Source: an uncultured Sediminicola sp. (GTDB taxonomy: Bacteria > Bacteroidota > Bacteroidia > Flavobacteriales > Flavobacteriaceae). Taken from it: 6,137 nt of DNA. Location of the stretch: NCBI GenBank assembly GCA_938039345.1, contig CALHVB010000070.1, positions 1 to 6,137 of the forward strand, written 5' to 3'. Below the pieces are notes generated by a model. The model had not been told where the DNA came from. It worked only from the letters and a program-made list of their open reading frames with translations, and searched no databases. Of this stretch, positions 1 to 6,137 are shown in pieces. A program made the position numbers and the translations under genes. The stretch's first letter is position 1, and each line of letters opens with the position of its first letter.

Positions 1-947
1 TTAGTTGCAGAAGCATCACCTATTAAATAAGCATTTCCTGATGCTATTACTTCTATAGATTCTCCTGTGAATAGCGTTGGCTCTGTACCAGCTACTAAAT
101 CAGAAGAAGATATTCCTCCATTTATTACGTGGTATAGTAAAATTTGTTTTAATATTTGTACTTCTACTAGGTTATCAAAATCATCAAAACTATTAAAATC
201 TGTTCCTAACAAATTAAATAGTTCTTCTACAGCCGTATTACTAGGAGCAAATACTGTAAAAGGTCCGTCTGCACTAAAAGTGTCTTCTAAACCAGTTTTT
301 ATAATGGCTTCTTTTAGCATGCTTAAATCATCTGTTTCGTTTAGCAACTCAATAATAGAAGGTTTAGGTGTTAAAATATCTATTACTTCTTGTGGTAATA
401 CTATTTTATCAATAATATGTACAACACCATTAGAGGCTTCATTATCTGCACCTACAACTTCTGCCGCTGCCGCTGTTTTTCCTTTAATATATATACTAAT
501 ATCTACATTTACCGTTAAATCTTCGGTTTGCAATGTTTTTAATTGTTTTTTATCTGATAAGTTTGAAGAGTAATAAGATTTACCAGTAATTATATGGTAC
601 TTTAATATTTTAGATAGCAATTCTTTTTCTTCAGCAGTATCAAAATCATTTAAACTATTAATACCTTCTAATTCAGAAAACAACTCATTAAAAGCGCCAT
701 TAGTTGGTGCAAATACTGTTGTTGTACCTTCTTGTGATAATAGTTCTATTAAATCTGCATCGGCTATTTCTAATGCTTTAACTAAAGAACTTAATACATT
801 AACTTTTTTTGCTAATGCTACAATTGTTGGCTTTTCCTCTACTGGTGGTGGCGTTCCTCCATTATCATCATTCTTTTTACAAGAGAAAATTAATAGCGTT
901 ACAAACATTAATAACAATGCTCTAAACCTAAGGGTCTTTTTTTTCAT
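1..947 (-). CDS. Fasciclin (FAS1) repeat lipoprotein, C-terminus cut by window edge
   Basis: Read on the minus strand from an ATG at 947-945, the frame stays open for 315 codons to the left edge, so the C-terminus is missing. The protein begins MKKKTLRF and has a hydrophobic stretch ending in a lipobox (IFSC, Cys23), followed by KKNDDN and a Pro-rich linker, so it should be an outer-membrane, possibly surface-exposed, lipoprotein. The first FAS1 domain spans about residues 42-187, with the H1 motif TVFAPTN near 77-83, a central YHIITGK near 117-123 and the H2 motif NGVVHIIDKIVLP at 173-185. A second FAS1 domain starts near 193, with TVFAPSN at 231-237 and a YHV motif, and is cut before its H2 motif. 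FAS1 domains usually mediate adhesion or matrix contacts; the ligand here cannot be predicted. The gene is divergent from the PhoX-like gene. The family call is firm, the biological role is not. Confidence 0.9.
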   Translation of the reverse strand, partial: MKKKTLRFRALLLMFVTLLIFSCKKNDDNGGTPPPVEEKPTIVALAKKVNVLSSLVKALEIADADLIELLSQEGTTTVFAPTNGAFNELFSELEGINSLNDFDTAEEKELLSKILKYHIITGKSYYSSNLSDKKQLKTLQTEDLTVNVDISIYIKGKTAAAAEVVGADNEASNGVVHIIDKIVLPQEVIDILTPKPSIIELLNETDDLSMLKEAIIKTGLEDTFSADGPFTVFAPSNTAVEELFNLLGTDFNSFDDFDNLVEVQILKQILLYHVINGGISSSDLVAGTEPTLFTGESIEVIASGNAYLIGDASAT

Positions 948-968
948 TTTTTGTGTTTTTTCAAATCC

Positions 969-1012
969 ATATATAGTACCTCTAAAGTATTGCTTTAGCA
1001 TTCCCTATATAT
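969..1012. repeat. Nested inverted repeat upstream of the FAS1 gene
   Basis: Two inverted repeats share almost the same centre near 990. The outer arms are ATATATAG at 969-976 and CTATATAT at 1005-1012 (8/8). The inner arms are CTAAAG at 982-987 and CTTTAG at 993-998 (6/6) around the 5-base loop TATTG. The element ends 21 bases before the FAS1 start codon, so it could be an operator or a hairpin in the FAS1 leader RNA. AT-rich arms arise by chance fairly easily, so function is inferred only from the nesting and the position. Confidence 0.45.
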
Positions 1013-1248
1013 CAATCCATTTTTAAGGCTAGGTTATTATATGTTTAAGAGCTTTTGGAGTGTTTTTTATTTTAACAGCCTATTTTATATGCAAATACAA
1101 TACATAAAAACCTTTGTCATATTGAGCTTATAAAACATTATACTCTTATTTTCTTACCCTTGTTTATCTATTTAGAACTATTCTCATTAGTAACGTTAAC
1201 ATAATTTTTTTAACATTCAAATCAACTAAATAAAATACTGAGTTAAAA

Positions 1249-1276
1249 TTGTCTTAAACATCTGCCATTAGTTTTA
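1249..1276 (+). promoter_or_regulatory. Candidate Bacteroidota-type promoter for the PhoX-like/di-haem unit
   Basis: TTG at 1249-1251 is followed after 17 bases by TAGTTTTA at 1269-1276, which matches the -7 consensus TAnnTTTG at all fixed positions but the last. This suits the primary sigma factor of Bacteroidota and would place the transcript start roughly 30 bases before the ATG at 1316. It is the best match I found by eye in this intergenic region; short consensus motifs in AT-rich DNA are weak evidence. Confidence 0.35.
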
Positions 1277-1315
1277 CAGCACAATTTATAACCCTAATTA
1301 ACACTTTTGAAAAAG

Positions 1316-2776
1316 ATGAAAAATTTAAAAAATGTATTAATCCTTGCCGGATTAGTTTCTTTTGCATCATGCGACCAAGTAGACGACTTTATTGGCGATG
1401 GCAACAACGACGAAGGAATTGTTCTTAAAAATCATTCTAAAACTCCTGCTTACTTTAAAGTAGCTCCTGAGTTTAATAATGTTAAGATTTATTCTTTATT
1501 AAGCTCTGGTGATGTTTTACCAGAATCTCCAAAGTTTGTATATGGTTCTATGGCAGATGGTGCTGGTTTATTAAAAGAAGCCGATGGTTCTTTTACTTTA
1601 ATAAATAATATAGAAGCAGATTATGCTATAGCTAGAGTTACTTTCGATAAAACTTTTAAGCCAGTAAAAGGAGAGTATATTTTAAATGCTGAAGCTACGG
1701 CTAATACAGCACAGTGTTCTGGTTCTTTAATTACTCCAGAAGAGCACGGTTTTGGACCAATGTATTTATCTGGTGGTGAATGGGGAGGTTCTTCTAAAGG
1801 AGTTTTTATTACTGACCCTTATAAAAGTGCTTCTAATGCAGGAGTTGCTTCTATGTTACCTGCTTTAGGACAGTGGTCTACAGAAAATGCAGTTGCCATA
1901 GGTAAAGATGCTTACCCTGGAAAAACTGTTATTTTTATAGGTGATGACAACTCTAACAACGAGGTTCCTTCTGGACAGTTAGGTATGTATGTTGCTGATA
2001 AAGGTGACTTAAACAATGGAAAATTATATACTTTAAAAGTTAATACAGAAGGTATACAGTATGAAATGGATATGGTTGAAGGTGAAACTTACGAAGCTGA
2101 ATTCATTGAAATGGAAGAAAGAGCTATTGACCTTTTAGATGCAGAAGCAAAAGAAAAAGGTGTTATGGGATTCTCTAGATTAGAAGATATTGACTGGAGA
2201 AGAGGTGTTGCTGCTAACCAAAGAGAGCTATACATGGCTGTAACAGGAAGAAAAAAAGATGGTTTAGTTGGTAAAGGAACTTTATACGGAAGAGTTTACA
2301 AAGTTGTTTTAGATAAAAACGACCCTACTAAAGCTACTATTTCTTGTGTATTAGATGGTGATAAATTAGATGGTAAAGCAAAAGCTTTCCATAGCCCAGA
2401 TAATATTGTTGTAACTAAAAGCTATGCATATATACAAGAAGATCCAAACGGATACCCAGATACAGCAGATAAAGCTCACTACGCACAATTATACCAGTAT
2501 AACTTAAATAACGGAGAACTAAAAACTGTTTTAGAATGTGATCAAAATTCTGCTGCTGCTAACGGAGTTGGTAACACAGAAAAAAACTGGGAAATTACAG
2601 GTATGATCGATGTTTCTGAAACTATAGGTGTAGAAGATTCTTTTATTATGATTACTCAAAACCACGGATGGGAGCCTGCAGATGGTTCTGCTTTCACAGA
2701 TCCATTAGCAAATTCTAGTGCTGATACTCGTAAAGAAGGAAGTCAATTATTTTTATTAAAAGGTTTAGCTAACTAA
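1316..2776 (+). CDS. PhoX-like (DUF839) predicted alkaline phosphatase lipoprotein
   Basis: This 486-residue protein has a lipoprotein signal (MKNLKN, hydrophobic core, FASC with Cys19) and an acidic tail after the Cys. Its landmarks follow PhoX/DUF839 in order: a DG-rich segment at 77-95 leading into NNIE (Glu100), the counterpart of PhoX NHE; Cys134-SG with Glu155, the counterpart of the CSGG...TPWGTW...CEE region; Arg288-x-Glu290 in SRLEDIDW; Ser360-Pro-Asp362-Asn; QEDPNG at 374-379; and EITG at 426-429 followed by QNH at 448-450. PhoX is a beta-propeller phosphomonoesterase with an Fe(III)/Ca(II) centre bound partly by a conserved Cys and acidic residues, so phosphate ester hydrolysis in the envelope is likely. 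Unlike proteobacterial PhoX it has no twin-arginine signal and is shorter. I chose ATG at 1316 over an in-frame TTG at 1307 because it gives a normal signal peptide. The di-haem gene starts 7 bases downstream. Another DUF839 activity remains possible. Confidence 0.75.
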   Translation: MKNLKNVLILAGLVSFASCDQVDDFIGDGNNDEGIVLKNHSKTPAYFKVAPEFNNVKIYSLLSSGDVLPESPKFVYGSMADGAGLLKEADGSFTLINNIEADYAIARVTFDKTFKPVKGEYILNAEATANTAQCSGSLITPEEHGFGPMYLSGGEWGGSSKGVFITDPYKSASNAGVASMLPALGQWSTENAVAIGKDAYPGKTVIFIGDDNSNNEVPSGQLGMYVADKGDLNNGKLYTLKVNTEGIQYEMDMVEGETYEAEFIEMEERAIDLLDAEAKEKGVMGFSRLEDIDWRRGVAANQRELYMAVTGRKKDGLVGKGTLYGRVYKVVLDKNDPTKATISCVLDGDKLDGKAKAFHSPDNIVVTKSYAYIQEDPNGYPDTADKAHYAQLYQYNLNNGELKTVLECDQNSAAANGVGNTEKNWEITGMIDVSETIGVEDSFIMITQNHGWEPADGSAFTDPLANSSADTRKEGSQLFLLKGLAN

Positions 2777-2783
2777 GCTTTAG

Positions 2784-4607
2784 ATGGCAAAATATTATAC
2801 AAATACTATAAAAAAAGGGGTTTATGCTAGCATAAGCCTCTTTGCTTTATCTATTATATCCTGTAATGAGGTAAAGAAAGAAGACCAAAAAATTACTGAT
2901 ACTTTAGGTCAAAAAATTGAAAAAAAATACATTCAAGAATTAATAGAATGTCAGGCATATGTAGATAGCTTATCTAAAAGTACTACCAAAGCGGCTTTAG
3001 AAAAATATTATTTAAAATCTAGAGCTATTTTTAAACAAATGGAGCCTATTATGGCTTTTCATCATGCCGAAAATTATAAGTTCTTAAATGCTCCAAATAT
3101 TTTAAAGGTTGAAGAAGAAGACCTTACCAATATTAAAATAATGAATCCTAAAAGTTTTCAGGTACTAGAAGAAGAAATATACACTGAAAATTTAGATACT
3201 TTAAAGATTAAAAAAACGGCAGAACTAATTCGTAACCGTTTAAAATTAATAGAAAAAAACACCCAGCTTACATACTTTAAAAACCATCACTTTTTATGGT
3301 TATTAAGAGATGCTTTTTTAAGAGTTTCGCAAACTGGCATTACTGGGTTCGATTCTCCTGTTTTAGAACAATCGCTCCCAGAAGCAATTATTGTGTACAA
3401 AAGTTTAGCTAATTATTTAAAATTGGCAAAAAATGAGTTTACAGACAATGCTTTATATACTACTTGGCAAACAGAAATAGCGGCAACAATTAAAAGCCTT
3501 GAAAATTCTGATTTTAAAAGCTTTAACAGGTTTACATTCATTAAAAACCATACACATAAACAATTAAATTTGTTTAACAAAACCGTAACCGATTGGAATA
3601 CTAAATTTCCTTTTACATTAGCTATAGAAAACGATGCCGCATCACTCTTTTCTAACACCACTTTTAATGTAAAATATTATTCAGATATAAAAAATATAGA
3701 ATCCTCAAAGGAGTTAGTAGATTTAGGAAGAGAACTATTTAACGATAAAAGCTTATCTAAAGATGGTAGTATGAGTTGCGCTACCTGCCATATAAAAAGT
3801 AAAGCTTTTACAGATGGTTTAGTAAAAGCTAAAGGGCAAGTACGTAATAGTCCTACCTTAAGCTATGCCGCACTACAACAAAATTTCTTTTATGATAATA
3901 GAGCGGGCAGTTTAGAAGGGCAAATTGTTGCTGTTGTAGAAAACGATTCGGAATTCCACACCAATTTGGAAACACTACAAAAAGTAGCTCAAGAGAATGT
4001 AAAATACAAAGCAAAATTCGATAGTATTTATAAAGGAGAAATTACAGACTATACCGTACGCAATGCTATTGCAGCATATATTAGAAGTTTAAATAAGTTT
4101 AATTCTAAGTTCGATAAAAACATTAATAACCAAGAAAATTCATTAACCACTCGCGAAATAAATGGGTTTAACCTGTTTATGGGTAAAGCTAAATGCGCTA
4201 CTTGCCACTTTGCTCCTGTTTTTAATGGTACTGTACCTACTTTGTATAAAGATACCGAAATGGAATTATTAGGAGTGCCTATAAAAAATGATACCATTAA
4301 CGCTATTGTAGATACAGATTTAGGTCGCTATAACTTTTATAAAACAGAAGAGCGTAAGCATTTCTTTAAAACGCCTACCGTAAGAAATATTGAACTTACA
4401 GCACCATATATGCATAATGGTGTATACACAACACTAGAAGAAGTCATAGATTTTTATAACAGAGGTGGCGGTGCTGGCATAGGTATAGATTTAGAATTAC
4501 AAACCTTACCTCCAGACCCTTTAAATTTATCTAAAGACGAACAAACAGATTTAATTTTGTTTTTAAAAACATTAACAGATAGTTCTGAAATAGAGGTTAT
4601 AAATTAG
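2784..4607 (+). CDS. Di-haem cytochrome c peroxidase/MauG-family lipoprotein with imelysin-like N-terminal region
   Basis: A lipobox (IISC, Cys27) anchors this 607-residue protein. Residues about 40-290 are largely helical and imelysin-like, with HHAE (an HxxE motif) at 93-96. Residues about 310-600 form a bacterial di-haem peroxidase domain with two CATCH haem c sites (Cys332-Cys335-His336 and Cys471-Cys474-His475). A YDNRAGSLEGQ segment starts at Tyr370, Gln380 and Glu390 keep the ten-residue spacing of the peroxidase active-site pair, and APYMHNG (Met543) precedes TLEEVIDFYNRGGG. The family reduces H2O2 using cytochrome c electrons, or, in MauG and MbnH, oxidises residues of a partner protein. 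A standard peroxidase is about 330-350 residues, so the N-terminal half is an added domain. The Trp normally found in the xWDGR motif is Tyr here. The gene follows the PhoX-like gene by 7 bases, probably in one transcript, and a terminator follows it. Family call firm; substrate unknown. Confidence 0.88.
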   Translation: MAKYYTNTIKKGVYASISLFALSIISCNEVKKEDQKITDTLGQKIEKKYIQELIECQAYVDSLSKSTTKAALEKYYLKSRAIFKQMEPIMAFHHAENYKFLNAPNILKVEEEDLTNIKIMNPKSFQVLEEEIYTENLDTLKIKKTAELIRNRLKLIEKNTQLTYFKNHHFLWLLRDAFLRVSQTGITGFDSPVLEQSLPEAIIVYKSLANYLKLAKNEFTDNALYTTWQTEIAATIKSLENSDFKSFNRFTFIKNHTHKQLNLFNKTVTDWNTKFPFTLAIENDAASLFSNTTFNVKYYSDIKNIESSKELVDLGRELFNDKSLSKDGSMSCATCHIKSKAFTDGLVKAKGQVRNSPTLSYAALQQNFFYDNRAGSLEGQIVAVVENDSEFHTNLETLQKVAQENVKYKAKFDSIYKGEITDYTVRNAIAAYIRSLNKFNSKFDKNINNQENSLTTREINGFNLFMGKAKCATCHFAPVFNGTVPTLYKDTEMELLGVPIKNDTINAIVDTDLGRYNFYKTEERKHFFKTPTVRNIELTAPYMHNGVYTTLEEVIDFYNRGGGAGIGIDLELQTLPPDPLNLSKDEQTDLILFLKTLTDSSEIEVIN

Positions 4608-4620
4608 TTTATCGCAAATA

Positions 4621-4730
4621 AAAAATAGTTAATCTGAGCCTGTTAAAGAACGTACTAATCTTTAAACAGGCTATTTTCTTATGACCAAATAAAGAACAAG
4701 TGCTATAACTCTTAAAGATTAACTATATTT
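4621..4730. repeat. Inverted repeat flanking the terminator
   Basis: The 15 bases at 4621-4635 and the 15 bases at 4716-4730 are inverted copies of each other with a single mismatch; the perfect core is ATAGTTAATCT/AGATTAACTAT. The terminator hairpin lies between the arms. In addition, TTAAAGATTA at 4712-4721 is complementary to 4656-4665, which overlaps the 3' arm of the terminator. The arms are AT-rich, so this may be chance or the trace of an old small insertion. Confidence 0.4.
4637..4680 (+). terminator. Rho-independent terminator after the di-haem peroxidase gene
   Basis: The arm AGCCTGTTAAAG at 4637-4648 pairs with CTTTAAACAGGCT at 4660-4672, leaving one unpaired T and an 11-base loop. 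It is followed by ATTTTCTT at 4673-4680. The stem begins 29 bases after the stop codon at 4605-4607, as expected for the end of the PhoX-like/di-haem unit, and it separates that unit from the esterase gene. Confidence 0.8.
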
Positions 4731-4763
4731 AGTGCCATACTAGTAATCAGTATTCATTATAAA

Positions 4764-5486
4764 ATGAAAAATTCGGGACTAATTATTATCATAGTAGCAA
4801 TTATATGCATTAGTATATTAATTTTCGTGTTATTAAAGAAAAAGCCAGCGAAATTTAATCATTTGGATTGGGCAAATTTAAAAAAATACCAAACAGAAAA
4901 TTTAAACATTGATAGTTCTAAAAGCAAAGTAAACAGGGTTGTTTTTATGGGTAACTCTATTACTGAATTTTGGAATACACACCAGCCATATTTTTTTAAA
5001 AACCCATTGTATATAAACAGAGGAATTAGCGGGCAAACTACACCGCAAATGCTACTAAGGTTTAAACAAGATGTAATAGATTTAGAACCAGAAATTGTTG
5101 TAATATTAGCAGGAGTAAATGATATTGCTGAAAATACGGGTCCCACTACACAAAAAATGATAGAAGACAATATTTTTTCAATGGCTCAATTAGCTAAAAC
5201 CAATGGCATTAAAGTTATACTATGCTCAGTATTACCAGTATTTAGTTTTCAATCAAAAAAACATCTAAAACCAGCAAATAAAGTAATAGCTCTTAATGCT
5301 GCTTTAAAAGAATATACGTTAAAAAATGATATTTTTTATCTAGATTATTATTCATCAATGGTAGATGCTAAAAACGGACTTAAAGAAGCTTACACTTATG
5401 ATGGGCTTCATCCAAACGCTGAAGGATATAAAATTATGGCTCCTTTAGCCGAAGAGGCTATTAAAATTACCCTAAACAAAAATTAA
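4764..5486 (+). CDS. Membrane-anchored SGNH/GDSL-family hydrolase
   Basis: This 240-residue protein has one N-terminal hydrophobic helix (about 5-24) followed by KKK and no lipobox Cys, so it should be anchored in the inner membrane with its catalytic domain in the periplasm. All four SGNH blocks are visible: block I MGNS with nucleophile Ser65 (Asn replaces the Asp of GDS), block II Gly87 in NRGISGQ, block III GVND with Asn119, and block V DGLHPN with Asp213 and His216. Such enzymes hydrolyse esters, often removing acetyl or acyl groups from sugars or lipids. The neighbouring glycosyltransferase makes a polysaccharide or glycolipid ester a reasonable guess, but the substrate cannot be read from sequence. 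The gene follows a terminator and so probably has its own promoter, although I could not identify a convincing one. Length is normal for a single-domain SGNH enzyme. Confidence 0.88.
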   Translation: MKNSGLIIIIVAIICISILIFVLLKKKPAKFNHLDWANLKKYQTENLNIDSSKSKVNRVVFMGNSITEFWNTHQPYFFKNPLYINRGISGQTTPQMLLRFKQDVIDLEPEIVVILAGVNDIAENTGPTTQKMIEDNIFSMAQLAKTNGIKVILCSVLPVFSFQSKKHLKPANKVIALNAALKEYTLKNDIFYLDYYSSMVDAKNGLKEAYTYDGLHPNAEGYKIMAPLAEEAIKITLNKN

Positions 5487-5512
5487 GAAACTAAAATTTT
5501 TAATGAGTTTCT
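5486..5512 (+). repeat. Weak hairpin between the esterase and glycosyltransferase genes
   Basis: AGAAACT at 5486-5492 pairs with AGTTTCT at 5506-5512 around a 13-base AT-rich loop, starting on the last base of the esterase stop codon. The stem is short, low in GC and lacks a T tract on the plus strand, so it is at most a weak terminator or RNA-stability element. Confidence 0.25.
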
Positions 5513-5534
5513 ATAATTCTAGTACCTTGCAACC

Positions 5535-6137
5535 ATGCAACAACCGCTAGTAAGTATCTTAATTCCTTTTAAAAATACAGCAGAATATCTACCAGAGTGT
5601 ATCAATTCTATTCAAAATCAGTCTTATACAAACTGGCAAGTAATAGCTATTAATGATAGTTCTACAGATAATAGTTTGGAAATCATGAACGCATATGCTA
5701 GCGAAGAATCCAGAATAAGTGTGTACACTAATACAGGTAGCGGTATTATAGAAGCATTACGTATGGCTTATTTACATTGTAAAGGGGACTTTATTACACG
5801 AATGGACTCTGATGATATAATGACAACTAATAAGCTAGAAACAATGTTAAAAAGCCTTTTAGAGCATGGAAAAAAACATATTGCCGTAGGGCAAGTATCT
5901 TATTTCTCTGCCAAAGGTATTAGTAATGGATACGAGCGTTATGAAAAGTGGCTAAACAAACTTACTGCAATCGGAAATAATTACGCAGAAATATAAAAGG
6001 AATGTACTATACCATCTCCTTGTTGGATGGTTTATAAAGAAGATTTTGAAAACTCTGGTGGTTTTACTCCCAACCGTTATCCAGAAGATTACGATTTAGC
6101 CTTCCGTTTTTATGAAAATAATTTACAGTGTATTCCT
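5535..6137 (+). pseudogene. Family 2 glycosyltransferase interrupted by an in-frame TAA, 3' end beyond window
   Basis: The first 153 codons encode the GT-A nucleotide-sugar binding half of a family 2 glycosyltransferase. VSILIPFKN is at 6-14, INDSSTDNS with Asp41 is at 39-47, and the metal-binding DxD is Asp91-Ser-Asp93 in RMDSDD. TAA at 5994-5996 (codon 154) then ends the frame. Without any shift, the same frame continues for 47 open codons to the window edge with typical GT2 acceptor-side sequence: IPSPCWMVYKEDF, GGF, then PEDYDLAFRF with Glu184-Asp185 (counting the stop as codon 154), which would supply the catalytic base region. A single change TAA to TAT would restore EIYKEC across the break. 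The 153-residue product lacks the ED motif and is probably inactive. It may be a recent pseudogene, a sequencing error or, less likely, readthrough. The start lies 48 bases after the esterase stop. It would transfer a sugar to an unknown envelope glycan. Confidence 0.82.

Larger units (their letters stand above)
948..1315. other. Divergent intergenic region between the FAS1 and PhoX-like genes
   Basis: This 368-base AT-rich stretch separates two start codons that point away from each other, so it should hold promoters for both directions. It contains a nested dyad at 969-1012 next to the FAS1 start and a candidate rightward promoter at 1249-1276. On the minus strand, 969-962 reads TGGATTTG, one base off the Bacteroidota -7 consensus TAnnTTTG, but I see no matching -33 TTG at the expected distance. 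I find no convincing small ORF, tRNA or structured riboswitch in it. Confidence 0.6.

Noticed and set aside
67..573. A 168-codon open frame on the plus strand
   Set aside because: It lies wholly antisense to the FAS1 gene, whose minus-strand frame has clear family motifs; the plus-strand translation is a low-complexity Ser/Thr-rich shadow.
1027..1081. Long-loop inverted repeat AGGCT...AGCCT in the divergent intergenic region
   Set aside because: The short arms, bulge and loop of about 40 bases make it no better than chance in AT-rich DNA, and it ends no gene.
1307..1315. TTG at 1307 as start of the PhoX-like gene
   Set aside because: It only adds MKK before a second MKN; ATG at 1316 gives a standard-length lipoprotein signal, and no Shine-Dalgarno sequence favours the TTG.
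3413..4297. Two 82-codon minus-strand open frames (3413-3661 and 4049-4297)
   Set aside because: Both are antisense to the di-haem peroxidase gene, which has full family motifs, and neither resembles a known protein.
4859..5170. A 103-codon minus-strand open frame
   Set aside because: It is antisense to the SGNH hydrolase and includes the complement of its block I-III region; a shadow.
5994..5996. Alternative genetic code reading TAA as an amino acid
   Set aside because: The PhoX-like and esterase genes end normally at TAA, with family-length products, so TAA is a stop in this genome.
1..6137. CRISPR array, tRNA, rRNA, transposase or phage genes
   Set aside because: No regularly spaced repeats, cloverleaf sequence or mobile-element protein motifs were seen on either strand.

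Overview
This window looks like part of an AT-rich Bacteroidota chromosome, most likely a marine flavobacterium. The signs are three Sec-type lipoproteins with the usual Bacteroidota look (short Lys-rich start, hydrophobic core, Ser-Cys lipobox, polar or acidic tail), no strong Shine-Dalgarno sequences, one plausible TTG / TAnnTTTG-type promoter, and homologues typical of that group. This assignment is inferred from style; no marker gene or 16S rRNA is present.

Layout: (1) Positions 1-947, minus strand: the N-terminal 315 codons of a lipoprotein with two fasciclin (FAS1) domains, cut by the left edge. (2) Positions 948-1315: a divergent intergenic region with a nested dyad close to the FAS1 start and a candidate promoter for the rightward genes. 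(3) Positions 1316-4607, plus strand: a two-gene unit separated by 7 nt. It encodes a PhoX-like (DUF839) predicted metallophosphatase lipoprotein and a 607-residue lipoprotein made of an imelysin-like helical N-terminal region and a di-haem cytochrome c peroxidase/MauG-type domain. (4) Positions 4637-4680: a good intrinsic terminator closing that unit. (5) Positions 4764-5486: a membrane-anchored SGNH/GDSL-family esterase. (6) Positions 5535-6137: a family 2 glycosyltransferase carrying an in-frame TAA at 5994-5996. The reading frame continues as clear glycosyltransferase sequence on the far side of the stop and runs off the right edge.

How the genes fit together: all four complete or partial exported proteins are predicted to act in the envelope. 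The PhoX-like and di-haem genes are very probably co-transcribed, and both products should depend on iron: a PhoX-type Fe/Ca centre in one, two c-type haems in the other, with an imelysin-like region from a fold often tied to iron uptake. A redox partnership or a MauG/MbnH-like modification of the PhoX-like protein is an attractive but untested idea. The esterase and glycosyltransferase follow a terminator and are probably separately expressed surface or polysaccharide functions.

The observations most worth following are the PhoX-like/di-haem pair, its departures from the canonical families (NIE for NHE, no twin arginine, Tyr for Trp in the peroxidase motif), the nonsense codon splitting the glycosyltransferase, and the dyad in front of the FAS1 gene.
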